A stretch of DNA of 64,000 nt from Haloterrigena turkmenica DSM 5511 (GTDB taxonomy: Archaea; Halobacteriota; Halobacteria; Halobacteriales; Natrialbaceae). Position 1 is the first letter of the stretch; the number at the start of each line of letters is the position of its first letter. The notes beneath the pieces are model-generated. The model was not told where the DNA came from. It was given only the letters and a program-made list of their open reading frames with translations, and searched no databases. This document shows positions 56,083-64,000 of this stretch, one piece after another. The position numbers were made by a program, and so were the translations under genes. The DNA is taken from contig NC_013745.1 in the NCBI RefSeq assembly GCF_000025325.1, positions 310,001 through 374,000 of the forward strand. Direction: 5' to 3'.

Positions 56083-57741
56083 ATGAAATCAGAAGATAGC
56101 ATCCCGCACGGGAAGTCGAGCGTATCGAGGTTCGTCGACGAGATCGATGCGACAGTTTTTGTCACAGGGTTTGTCCTCTCTCTCATAGCTATAGTAATTT
56201 TTCTTATATATCCCCAATCGTCGGTAGGAACGATTCTCGCTATTACGGATCATATTAGACATAACTACACATGGATCTACGTCGTCACCATGTTTCTCAT
56301 GCTACTGTTTGTCCTCTTCCTGTTGTTCGGGAAATGGAGAGACATTACGCTGGGAAAGCCGGCAGAGGACCCGGAGTTCACACTCTTTGAATTCTTCGCG
56401 ATGATGTTCTCGGCGGGCATCGCGGCGGGCATCGTGTTCTGGGGCCCGGCGGAGGCGCTGTTCCACTACGACACCGTCCCGCCGCTAATCGATGCGGAGT
56501 CGCAGATGCCTGCAGCAGCGACAGGTGCGGTCCAATACACGCTCTTTCATTGGGGAATTTACTATCTAATACCCTACGCTATAATCGGGATCCCGATCGC
56601 GTTCCTCTCGTACAGGCACGAGGCACCGTTGCGGATCTCGACGCTTCTCATGCCTTTCGTCGGCATTGACGGGCTCGACAACGTCTGGGGAAAACTACTG
56701 GATATCCTCGCAGTACTCGTCACTATCGGTGGTATCACCACGACGCTGGGGTTCATCGGGAGCCAGCTCCTGAGCGGCGTTCAATACACCACCGGAATAA
56801 CATTTGGAAATACAGAAACGATCCTACTCATCTCCGGGTTAACGGTCGTTTTTACGCTCTCGGCAGTCCTGGGCGTCGAACGGGGGATCCGACGATTATC
56901 GCTGTTTAATATTGTCCTATTTTCTCTTCTGGGGGTGCTCGCGTTTCTCGTAGGGCCGACTAACTTTATAATAAATTTGGGAGTACAAGCGACGGGAGGG
57001 TATTTCAATGACTTCTTCGAGATGAGTCTGTACACCGGAATGGGAGAGAACGACGGATGGATCGGCTCCTGGACCGTGTTCTACTGGGCGTGGGTGTTCT
57101 CCTGGGCGCCGTTCGGCGGCCTGTTCGTCGCACGCATCTCTCGCGGACGAACCGTACGCGAAGTGGCTGCCGCAACCATCTTCGGGGCAACGGCAGGGAC
57201 GCTCCCCTGGTTCTATACGATGGGTGGTACAGCTATCTGGCTCCAACGCTCTGGCCGCGTCAACCTGCTTGAAGAGATTTCAGCACACGGCGTCGCCATC
57301 TCCGGGCTTCCGTTATTTAATGCACTGCCCCTGGCACCGCTACTGGTAGGTCTGTTCCCGATTCTTATCACCACGTTCTTTCTCACGTCCGCAGATTCCT
57401 CGACACTTGCACTCGGGATGTTAACGACCGGTGGGAAAGAATCGCCGTCTAGCCTCAACCGCATCATCTGGGGAACACTGATGGGCATTCTTGCGTCGCT
57501 ACTCATCGTTGGAGGGGGAGTCTCGGCACTGCAATCGTTAGCGATTCTTTCGGGACTTCCGTTCGTCGCGATCGCGATGCTCGCTATCGTCGCCACAAGC
57601 GTCGAGTTTCGGAAAGTCGCGCCGATATTCGAAAGTTCTGCGAAGGAGAAAAGGTCGTCCAGGCCGGAATTCCACGAGGAGTCACCGGAATCCCACGTGG
57701 GCTCACCGGAATCCCACGAGGACTCACAGCGCAAAGACTGA
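56083..57741 (+). CDS. BCCT-family transporter with mosaic base composition
   Basis: 552 aa with 12 helices and the hallmark SAGIAAGIVFWGPAEALFHY and YWAWVFSWAPFGGLFVARIS followed by GRTVRE. The gene is AT-richer than its neighbours, with codons unusual for this genome, except for short GC-rich patches (about 56394-56485 and 57065-57130) that match the carrier at 52314 almost perfectly. This suggests a foreign gene partly overwritten by gene conversion. The C-terminus has a three-fold repeat of PESH followed by EES, VGS and EDS. Substrate as for other BCCTs: a quaternary ammonium compound. Confidence 0.92.
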   Translation: MKSEDSIPHGKSSVSRFVDEIDATVFVTGFVLSLIAIVIFLIYPQSSVGTILAITDHIRHNYTWIYVVTMFLMLLFVLFLLFGKWRDITLGKPAEDPEFTLFEFFAMMFSAGIAAGIVFWGPAEALFHYDTVPPLIDAESQMPAAATGAVQYTLFHWGIYYLIPYAIIGIPIAFLSYRHEAPLRISTLLMPFVGIDGLDNVWGKLLDILAVLVTIGGITTTLGFIGSQLLSGVQYTTGITFGNTETILLISGLTVVFTLSAVLGVERGIRRLSLFNIVLFSLLGVLAFLVGPTNFIINLGVQATGGYFNDFFEMSLYTGMGENDGWIGSWTVFYWAWVFSWAPFGGLFVARISRGRTVREVAAATIFGATAGTLPWFYTMGGTAIWLQRSGRVNLLEEISAHGVAISGLPLFNALPLAPLLVGLFPILITTFFLTSADSSTLALGMLTTGGKESPSSLNRIIWGTLMGILASLLIVGGGVSALQSLAILSGLPFVAIAMLAIVATSVEFRKVAPIFESSAKEKRSSRPEFHEESPESHVGSPESHEDSQRKD

Positions 57742-57849
57742 CACTCCGCTAGGCTAAGACGATCCGTGTTTGAGGAGCCGCTGGAGAAAACCAGGGGCCC
57801 TCACGGTTTTGCAAGGTCGAAGTCTCGGTATTATCTACTTCTAGACTCC

Positions 57850-58165
57850 TTAGCTGGTGTCTTTCCGTCGAGCGTTTCATGTGGTAGTAATAAACAAACT
57901 GTTCAAGCCACTCGAGGACACTCGTCTGATTTTCCACCCACGAGTTGTAGAGACGGTCGACGCGCATTTTGAGGGTGTGAAGCCACTTTTCGGTGTGGTT
58001 TTGTTCCGTATAGTTGACCAGACAGTCCGATCCCTACTCGAGCGAGGGCAGTCCGAAAGCCGAATTGATCGACCAGAAGCATAGTGTCTGAGATATCGTG
58101 TTTCTTGCGGAGTCTGTGTAGGAACACAACCGCCGGATCAATACCGCGCGCCAACCAAACCACGC
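57850..58165 (-). pseudogene. IS6-family transposase relic (C-terminal part)
   Basis: Minus-strand pieces in two frames: GIDPAVVFLHRLRKKHDISD and MLLVDQFGFRTALARVG, then MRVDRLYNSWVENQTS and EWLEQFVYYYH. They match the C-terminal half of haloarchaeal IS6-type transposases. The N-terminal half is missing and there is a frameshift. Confidence 0.75.
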
Positions 58166-58221
58166 GGTCTCTATGAGGTGGATTTAGGAGAATCGTGGGA
58201 GAACGAGTGGACGGCGGTTGC

Positions 58222-58821
58222 GTCAGGGTGTTCGCCGTCCGCCTCCATCAGACCGGTTGTTGGCTCCGAGAGACAACAACGATTCTCGCTGAATTAGGCG
58301 TTGAACGCTCTCACGGAGCGGTTTGGAACGGGATTCATCGGCTGGCCGACAACGTACGCGACCCGCGGATGGCTTCGCTGTCGCGGGTCGCTGTTGACGA
58401 GACCGCTGTCAAGATCAATGGCAAGTAGTCTTGTCTATACAATACAATATACGCCGAAACAATGTTGATTCTCGACGTTGCATTATTTAGTCGATATGGC
58501 ACCGATTTAGTAGCTTCGTTTCTGTATAATACCCACGATAAACACGATCTCTCGGGGATAGAGCTTCTCGTTGATCAGTTCAGTTATCGGATTGCCCCTC
58601 TCTCGAGTAGGACTGAGCGGTCGGGTCAACTATACCGAGCGGACCTGCTCGAAAAGTGGTTTTATACCCTCAAAACGCGGATCGGCCGTTTCCATAACTC
58701 GTGAGTGAACAGTCAGTCGAGCGTCCACGGTTGTATTGAAAGTTTTGTACACTACTACGACCGTCAAAGACCATACCAAGCTCTCGGCGGAAAGACGGCG
58801 ATTGAGGAGATACAGAACTAG
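58222..58821 (+). pseudogene. IS6-family transposase relic with internal stops
   Basis: It reads VFAVRLHQTGCWLRETTTIL, LGVERSHGAVWNGIHRLADN, VAVDETAVKINGK, a stop (TAG in place of Trp), MLILDVALFSRYGTD, HDKHDLSGIELLVDQFSYR, EKWFYTLKTRIGRFHNS, a stop (TGA in place of Trp), then ESFVHYYDRQRPYQALGGKT and TAG at 58819. The DDE residues are largely visible. A 10-bp perfect hairpin stem (GCGACCCGCG/CGCGGGTCGC, 58357-58390) sits just before VAVDE. It lies head-to-head with the relic at 57850. Confidence 0.85.
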
Positions 58822-58972
58822 ACAGTGCCGCTTGGAGCAGCCCGCTCGAACCTATGACTTTCTCCGCTCACTGAATTCGACTCAGGCACCGATCCACGGT
58901 CTCATCGGTTGTATAATGCATTCCGCTAGACTATCGAAACGTGAGTGAGGAAGACACTGTTGAAGGGGCTGG

Positions 58973-59659
58973 TTATCCTGTCGCAATCGACTGGTCCTGA
59001 AGACCTTCTCCGCCGATTTGGCGTGCGATAAATGCAAACGTGCTATCGAGCGTGATCGCAAGAAGTGCCCCTGGAATCGCTCCTGCAAGGATTTGCGGCG
59101 TGTTGAACAGGTTGATACCGCTGATGACCCACACGCCAAGTCCGCCGCCACCGATGAAAAACGCCAGATACGCGGTCCCGACGTTAATAACGATACTCGT
59201 TCTGATTCCCGCGAAGATCACCGAGAGTGCCATTGGCAACTGGATCTTGCGTAATATCTCACCTTTCGTCATACCCATTCCCTTTGCCGCTTCGATCGTA
59301 CTCTCGTCGACCTGATCGAGTCCTGTTATCGTGTTAGTGAGGATCGGTAATAACGCGTATACGAACAATGCGATAACTGCGGAACTGAACCCCAGTCCGA
59401 AGATCGGAAACGCTAACGCGATAACGGCCAGCGTCGGAATCGTCTGTGCGACATTACCCATTGAGAGAATTGCCCCTTGCAACCGTTTGTATCGAACTGC
59501 GATGATTCCAAGGGGCACTGCAACGGCAATCGCCGCTAACTCGGAGACCAAAACTAATATGATATGCTGACGGAGGAGCGTCAAGAACTGGTCGAAGTTC
59601 TCTATCAAGTATTGACCGCCTTCGACTAGTGTGGACAGTTCCGACATCTCAGTCACCAT
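58973..59659 (-). CDS. Quaternary-amine ABC transporter permease (OpuAB/ProW type)
   Basis: 228 aa with about five membrane helices and the permease EAA-like loop EAAKGMGMTKGEILRKIQLP. It belongs to the osmoprotectant (OpuA/ProU/OpuC) importer type with two permeases. The start at ATG 59659 overlaps the end of the ATPase gene by 11 bp, as expected in this operon; the longer frame would sit inside the ATPase. Last gene of the binding protein-permease-ATPase-permease operon. Confidence 0.92.
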   Translation of the reverse strand: MVTEMSELSTLVEGGQYLIENFDQFLTLLRQHIILVLVSELAAIAVAVPLGIIAVRYKRLQGAILSMGNVAQTIPTLAVIALAFPIFGLGFSSAVIALFVYALLPILTNTITGLDQVDESTIEAAKGMGMTKGEILRKIQLPMALSVIFAGIRTSIVINVGTAYLAFFIGGGGLGVWVISGINLFNTPQILAGAIPGALLAITLDSTFAFIARQIGGEGLQDQSIATG

Positions 59660-60635
59660 TGTAGAGATCGAAGACATCGTCTTGGTCGACGATCCCGATG
59701 ATTCCTCCGTCTCTAACGACTGGAAGTGATTGAACATCCGACTCGACGAACATCGATAATGCGGACTTCAGCGAGTCATCGGGATCAAGTTGATGCATTA
59801 TCTCGCCGCCACTCGTCATTACGGTCTGTTCGACGTGGTTAGCCGCCGTGTCATTGGTGTCGGGCGATTGCATGATCTCTTCAACGTTTATCAGACTTAG
59901 CTTTTTGAGCGTGACGTCGTCGCCGACGAAGTCGCGTACGAACTCGCTGTTCGGATCCTCGAGGATGTTCCGCGGTGTATCGTACTGGACCAGTTCGCCG
60001 ACGTCGAAGATTGCAATCTTATCCCCCATTTTCAGCGCCTCGTCGATACTATGAGTGACGAAGAGGATCGTCGTATTGATCTCTGCCTGAATTTCGAGGA
60101 ACTCGTCCTGCAGGTCCGCGCGCGTTATCGGGTCCAACGCTCCGAACGGTTCGTCCATGAGCAGGACGTCCGGATCTGCAGCGAGTGCGCGTGCCACCCC
60201 GACGCGCTGTCGCTGGCCGCCGGAGAGTTCACGCGGGTACTGGTCCCGATACTTCGTCGGCGGGAGTGCCATCAATTCGAGTAGCTCGTCAACTCGGTCG
60301 TCGATCCGATCAGCGTCCCATCCTTTGAGTTTCGGGACGGTGGCGACGTTCTCTCCGACGGTCATGTGATTGAACAGGCCGATCTCCTGAATGACGTACC
60401 CGATGTCACGGCGGAGTTCGGTAACATCGATCGCTTGGGTGTCGGTCCCGTCGTAGTAGACGGTTCCTTCCGTCGGATCCTCGAGACGGTTGACCAGTTT
60501 CATCGTCGTGGTCTTCCCACAGCCCGACGGTCCGACGAGAACCGTCGTCGTTCCTTCGGCTACCTCGAAACTCACATTTTCGATCGCTACCGTCGAATCT
60601 GCGTAGGTCTTCTTGACGTTATCGAACTCAATCAT
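59649..60635 (-). CDS. Quaternary-amine ABC transporter ATPase (OpuAA/ProV type) with CBS region
   Basis: 328 aa. Walker A GPSGCGKTTTM, Q-loop, signature LSGGQRQRVGVARAL, Walker B DVLLMDEPFGALD and the H-loop THS. The C-terminal 90 residues form a CBS region (LKSALSMFVESDVQSLPVV, IIGIVDQDDVFDLY), which in OpuA senses ionic strength. Its ATG overlaps the upstream permease stop (60632-60635). It powers import of glycine betaine, choline or similar compounds. Confidence 0.94.
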   Translation of the reverse strand: MIEFDNVKKTYADSTVAIENVSFEVAEGTTTVLVGPSGCGKTTTMKLVNRLEDPTEGTVYYDGTDTQAIDVTELRRDIGYVIQEIGLFNHMTVGENVATVPKLKGWDADRIDDRVDELLELMALPPTKYRDQYPRELSGGQRQRVGVARALAADPDVLLMDEPFGALDPITRADLQDEFLEIQAEINTTILFVTHSIDEALKMGDKIAIFDVGELVQYDTPRNILEDPNSEFVRDFVGDDVTLKKLSLINVEEIMQSPDTNDTAANHVEQTVMTSGGEIMHQLDPDDSLKSALSMFVESDVQSLPVVRDGGIIGIVDQDDVFDLYNGD

Positions 60636-61318
60636 GGTACCACCGTTGTAATTGCTTTCGTCCCCCTCGTGAGGGAGATATCTTCTCCGTTTCGAAGTTG
60701 CAAGAGCTGTTCAACCGTTTTGAGGCCGTAATCGAAGACCAGCGCCAACAGCGAGACGATGATCGTTGCGACGACGACCATTTCGGTATTCGCCTGGTAG
60801 ATCCCCGTGAAGATGTAGTCACCGAGCCCACCGGCACCGACGTACGCTCCCACTGTTGCCACACCGATCAGGATCACGGTCGCGTTCCGCACACCCGCGG
60901 TAATCACCGGCAGTGCGACCGGGATCTGTATTTGGCGGAGTCGCTGCCACCGGGTCATTCCGACCCCTTCGCCGGCTTCGATCATGTTTTCATTGACACC
61001 GGTTAGTCCGATGTACGTATTCCTGATGATTGGCAGTTGTGCGTACAGTACCAGGGCAACGATGACTGGCGGATTACCTATCCCGAGGAACGGGATGAGC
61101 AGCCCGAACAGTGCGAGACTGGGGATCGTCATCGCGATGCCAGCGCCCCACAGAACGCCGAGCGCTGCAGGCTGGTAATACGCGATGAATATCCCGAGGA
61201 AGATTCCGAGCGGGAGCGCGATTACCAGCGTCTGGACGACGAGCTCAACGTGTTCGATAAGAAGCTGGAAGAGGTCCTTCCAGTTATTGAGTGTGAACTC
61301 AATGTATGACTCTATCAT
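60632..61318 (-). CDS. Quaternary-amine ABC transporter permease
   Basis: 228 aa with five to six helices and the cytoplasmic loop EAGEGVGMTRWQRLRQIQIP. It is similar in length and motif to the second permease of the operon; together they would form the heterodimeric channel. It begins 4 bp after the end of the binding-protein gene and its stop overlaps the ATPase start, so translation is coupled. Confidence 0.93.
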   Translation of the reverse strand: MIESYIEFTLNNWKDLFQLLIEHVELVVQTLVIALPLGIFLGIFIAYYQPAALGVLWGAGIAMTIPSLALFGLLIPFLGIGNPPVIVALVLYAQLPIIRNTYIGLTGVNENMIEAGEGVGMTRWQRLRQIQIPVALPVITAGVRNATVILIGVATVGAYVGAGGLGDYIFTGIYQANTEMVVVATIIVSLLALVFDYGLKTVEQLLQLRNGEDISLTRGTKAITTVVP

Positions 61319-61321
61319 GTT

Positions 61322-62266
61322 TCAAATTAGGCCGTTCTCTTTCAGGTGATCTCTGGCCACGTCCTGTGGATCCTCTCCTTCCAGGTCGATCCGACTGTTC
61401 AGCTTCCGAACCTCTTCTTCGGATGTTAGCGACTGTGAGGCTTTGTTGAGGGGATCCTCGATATCATATTCTTCAACTGTTTCTTTCTTTACCAATGGGG
61501 CCGGATTATACGGCAAGAAGAATTCCTCGTCATCTTCTAGAATTGTAAGATCGAACTGCTGAATGTTTGGATTCGTGCTGAACACCATTCCGAGATCCGC
61601 CTCGTTTTCGCCGAGAATCTCGTACGTAAGATCGGCTTGGACGCTCTGGATGTCGAGTTCCTTCGCGGATTCTTCAATACCATAATGTTCAACCAATCCA
61701 GGCCAGCCGTCGGACCGTTCTTGGAATTCCGGTCCAAGAACGATCGAAACATCGGTATTTCCGTTTTCGATGTAGTCAACAAACCCGCTCAGTGTCTCTA
61801 TACCCGTTTCGTCGGCCCACTCCGGGCTAGCACCGATTGCGTACGTGTTGTTGAATGCGGCGGGCTCGAGGTAGGCCAGCCCGTGTTCTTCTTCCATATC
61901 ATCTTTCACTTGCTCATAGAGTTCGTCCGGATCGGAAATTAGCTCCTCGCGCTGCGGTGGAAGCTCTGACCACGCGCCGCCAGTATAGATGTGATAGAGG
62001 TCGATTCCTCCGTTTTTCACGGCCTCGAAACATTGTCTCGAACCTCCTAGACTGGTCTCGTCTCCGACGCTGGTGTCCGTGTTTTCCTTGAGCATTTCGT
62101 ATCCCAGATATCCCATGAGCCGAGCCTCGCTCCACTTCATGGAAGCTACGGCGATTTCATCATCAGTTCCGAGACATCCTGCTGTCGTTGTCAGACCTAC
62201 CGTCGCTCCGATACTACATGCCCTGAGTATCGATCTACGATCTGTTCTCGTGTTATCGGATCGCAT
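61322..62266 (-). CDS. Quaternary-amine ABC transporter substrate-binding lipoprotein (OpuAC/OsmF type)
   Basis: 314 aa. The N-terminus has twin Arg (RTDRRSILRA) and a lipobox TTAGC with Cys31, so it is probably Tat-exported and lipid-anchored on the outside. The body (MKWSEARLMGYLGYEML, SRQCFEAVKNGGIDLYHIYT, LGMVFSTNPNIQQFDLTILE) is the OpuAC/OsmF glycine-betaine-binding fold. ATG 62266 is chosen over GTG 62281, because the TATA box at 62291-62300 would start the transcript at about 62266. First gene of the importer operon, divergent from an IclR regulator. Confidence 0.92.
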   Translation of the reverse strand: MRSDNTRTDRRSILRACSIGATVGLTTTAGCLGTDDEIAVASMKWSEARLMGYLGYEMLKENTDTSVGDETSLGGSRQCFEAVKNGGIDLYHIYTGGAWSELPPQREELISDPDELYEQVKDDMEEEHGLAYLEPAAFNNTYAIGASPEWADETGIETLSGFVDYIENGNTDVSIVLGPEFQERSDGWPGLVEHYGIEESAKELDIQSVQADLTYEILGENEADLGMVFSTNPNIQQFDLTILEDDEEFFLPYNPAPLVKKETVEEYDIEDPLNKASQSLTSEEEVRKLNSRIDLEGEDPQDVARDHLKENGLI

Positions 62267-62290
62267 GGCATTCTCTTCCACATCGTTGTG

Positions 62291-62300
62291 ATATATATAT
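62291..62300 (-). promoter_or_regulatory. TATA box of the importer operon
   Basis: A 10-bp alternating AT run, 25-34 bp upstream of ATG 62266, which gives a leaderless transcript. Confidence 0.6.
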
Positions 62301-62365
62301 CTTCCCCCGTTATGGCGGGTTTCGTTCCAGATGAGGATCCCTCACGGATTGTATTACTTCCACGC

Positions 62366-62381
62366 ATTCCATAATATAGAA
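62366..62381. promoter_or_regulatory. Near-palindromic site, repeated at 63894-63909
   Basis: The 16-mer ATTCCATAATATAGAA occurs exactly twice: here and at 63894-63909. It is nearly palindromic (TTCcATAATATaGAA). Here it lies about 33-48 bp before the IclR gene at 62414 and overlaps its likely TATA box. It may be an IclR operator, or a promoter element only. Confidence 0.5.
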
Positions 62382-62413
62382 AATCTTATGGCGATTGGTC
62401 GGGACGGTGGGAT

Positions 62414-63184
62414 ATGCACGAGGCGTCTAACCCGGTTAAATCGCTTAAAACGATGGAGCGTGTAATCGAGGCACTCGCATCATTAGAAGGAGCCAGCGTC
62501 TCGGAGATTGCCAAGGAGATCGATCGACCACCGAGCATCGTGCACAATCATCTGGACACTCTCCGCGAGCTAGAGTACGTCGTCGCTCGTGACGGCGAGT
62601 ACTATCTGGGACTCAAGTTTCTCCACCGGGGTGAAAAGGCACGATACCGGTTACCGCTCTATGACGCTGCAAGGAAAGAGATTGCGAAACTCGCAGCTGA
62701 ATCCGGGGAGCTGATTACGCTGTTAGTCGAGGAACACGGGAAGGGCGTCTACCTGGATATCAACTCGGGCAGCGAGGCCATCGACTACCCCGCCAAGCCG
62801 GGAGAGCGAACGCTCCTTCACTGTTCTGCGGTTGGCAAAGCCGTCCTCGCTCACATGTCGAAGTCGAAGGTCGAACGGATCGTCGACTATTACGGACTTC
62901 CGCCTCAATCCGAGAACACGATCACGAGTCGCGAACAGCTCTTCGAGGAACTATCGGAGATCCGATCAACGGGGATTTCGTACGACCGAGAGGAATTCCG
63001 TTCGGGATTGAAAAGCGTTGGTGCACCGATCACAGCGGCTAGTGATACTGTTGTCGGATCGCTCAGCATCGCCGGCCCGACCCACCGAATGAACGACGAT
63101 CGCGTTGAAGATGATCTCCGGCCACTTCTGATGCAGTCGATCAACGTAATCGAACTGAACCTTAGTGAACCGACTATCCAGTAG
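62414..63184 (+). CDS. IclR-family transcription regulator
   Basis: 256 aa. The N-terminal winged helix (VKSLKTMERVIEALASLEG, SEIAKEIDRPPSIVHNHLDT) is followed by the IclR ligand-binding domain, with LLHCSAVGKAVLAHM, SYDREEFRSGLKSVGAPI and SLSIAGPTHRM. It is divergent from the ABC importer operon across 147 bp, so it is its likely regulator and probably regulates itself. The effector is unknown; a quaternary amine or breakdown product is plausible. Confidence 0.9.
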   Translation: MHEASNPVKSLKTMERVIEALASLEGASVSEIAKEIDRPPSIVHNHLDTLRELEYVVARDGEYYLGLKFLHRGEKARYRLPLYDAARKEIAKLAAESGELITLLVEEHGKGVYLDINSGSEAIDYPAKPGERTLLHCSAVGKAVLAHMSKSKVERIVDYYGLPPQSENTITSREQLFEELSEIRSTGISYDREEFRSGLKSVGAPITAASDTVVGSLSIAGPTHRMNDDRVEDDLRPLLMQSINVIELNLSEPTIQ

Positions 63185-63496
63185 TCACTTGGCGACGTGG
63201 ATTTCGATTATCTCGACGAATTCGTCGGTTCCCAGCGGATAGACGACGTTTCCTCTTTCGGTTTTTTGTCGTTGAAGCGTTCGAGCCTGTTCACCGTCGA
63301 CTTCGATCGCCCAGACGCTCGGAAACGTCGGGTCCTCCGCAACGAACCGTATCGAACAGCCGAGATCCCGTTCTACTTTGTCGACGACGATATGAACGTA
63401 GGTTCCATCTTCGAACTGCGGTGGTTCGTATGACTGTAAATCCATTTCGTCTCGAAGTTTCGCGTTCCTCTCCCACCAGTCGGGTCGCTCGTTCAT
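63185..63496 (-). CDS. Conserved haloarchaeal hypothetical protein
   Basis: 103 aa: MNERPDWWERNAKLRDEMDL, an aromatic/acidic middle and TDEFVEIIEIHVAK at the end. The beta-rich core (YVHIVVDKVERDLGCSIRFV) suggests a small globular protein. No function known to me. Its stop codon abuts that of the IclR gene (63184/63185) in convergent orientation. Confidence 0.7.
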   Translation of the reverse strand: MNERPDWWERNAKLRDEMDLQSYEPPQFEDGTYVHIVVDKVERDLGCSIRFVAEDPTFPSVWAIEVDGEQARTLQRQKTERGNVVYPLGTDEFVEIIEIHVAK

Positions 63497-64000
63497 ACGC
63501 CTAGTTGTATATAACGATCAATATCGGTCTTTCGGTCGAACGCTCGAGAACGGGAATGCGGCTGAACGGCCGTTGACAGCACATTGCAGCCCCTAAACCG
63601 CTCCCCACCCACAATCAAATTCTATTATATATAGCCCTTCTATTATCGAACAATCGGTCTCCTTGTCCCTTGATTTCATATTATAGAATCGATCTTCGAG
63701 CGGCTCTCGGTAGCTTCATCGCGATATGAATCCGTTCGTTCCGTGTTCTCTTCTTCTGATTACGACGGCGGAAATCCACCTCGAAGGTGGAGTTACAAAC
63801 ATACCGTTGTAATACCTGAGTGCCCTTTATTACAATAGTATGGTTGTAAAGTCCGAGTTTATAAGATCTCCGTGAGTTCGAAATTAGACGTCGATTCCAT
63901 AATATAGAATTTAAAGCCTCGGTGATACGTTTGAATGTAGCAACGGTACGGGAACCGAATGGAGAGGTAAGAAAAACCCCTTCCAAAAAATTTAATACTC
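63497..64000. other. AT-rich right end of the window
   Basis: No gene recognised. The region is AT-rich, with TATA-like runs at 63622-63636 and 63680-63688, and the second copy of the 16-mer ATTCCATAATATAGAA at 63894-63909. A gene beyond the right edge may start here. Confidence 0.5.

Noticed and set aside
57742-58972. A complete compound transposon formed by the two head-to-head IS6 relics
   Set aside because: Both copies are truncated or carry stops, there is no cargo gene between them, and no matching terminal inverted repeats were found.
63681-63986. 101-aa minus-strand frame at the right end
   Set aside because: AT-rich spacer, Arg/Asn/Leu-rich peptide without features of a haloarchaeal protein.
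1-64000. CRISPR arrays, rRNA operons, intact tRNAs, replication origin
   Set aside because: No regularly spaced identical repeats, no conserved rRNA stretches, no complete cloverleaf and no Orc1/Cdc6 gene with flanking repeats were seen by eye.

Overview
This is a chromosomal segment of a halophilic archaeon, most likely Natrialbales (Natrinema/Haloterrigena-like). The basis is GC-rich, very acidic coding sequence, leaderless TATA-type promoters, and haloarchaea-specific families: a FolC-FolP fusion, RdfA with an SMC-like partner, HTH_10 and HalOD1 proteins, and a DUF7344-type regulator. No complete rRNA, tRNA or CRISPR array is visible.

The left part (1-16.4 kb) looks partly housekeeping. 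It holds folate synthesis (folCP), the cell-shape pair SMC-like/RdfA, an HTH_10 regulator, a HalOD1 protein next to an aldehyde:ferredoxin oxidoreductase (AOR), a decayed IS6-type transposase, PEP synthase and PEP carboxylase.

From about 16.8 to 63.2 kb the window is dominated by genes that fit breakdown of methylated osmolytes (choline, glycine betaine and relatives). Uptake: four BCCT carriers and a complete OpuA-type ABC importer. Choline oxidation: an iron-type alcohol dehydrogenase and a betaine-aldehyde-type dehydrogenase. N-demethylation: Rieske non-heme iron oxygenases and an FAD/GcvT dimethylglycine-sarcosine dehydrogenase. One-carbon disposal: glutathione-independent formaldehyde dehydrogenase and a molybdopterin formate dehydrogenase. 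Glycine to serine and onward: glyA and ridA, with PEP synthase and PEP carboxylase nearby. Two IclR regulators lie beside the choline and importer genes. The substrate assignments are inferences from gene company; the enzyme families are clear.

Three redox proteins lack iron-sulfur ligands that their families normally have. A second Rieske oxygenase copy has no Rieske ligands, although its catalytic half is almost identical to the intact copy. The second AOR lacks the CxxCxxxC motif. The NuoF-like partner of the formate dehydrogenase keeps only two of four cluster cysteines.

The window also holds much debris: three IS6-type transposase relics, a TnpB tail, a trpE/trpG relic with frameshifts, and an alanyl-tRNA editing gene split by a small DMT transporter. 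Two of the transposon relics contain arrays of short perfect hairpins. Other small features are candidate zinc-finger micro-proteins, two short ORFs whose stops overlap the next start (ATGA), and several inverted-repeat operator candidates.
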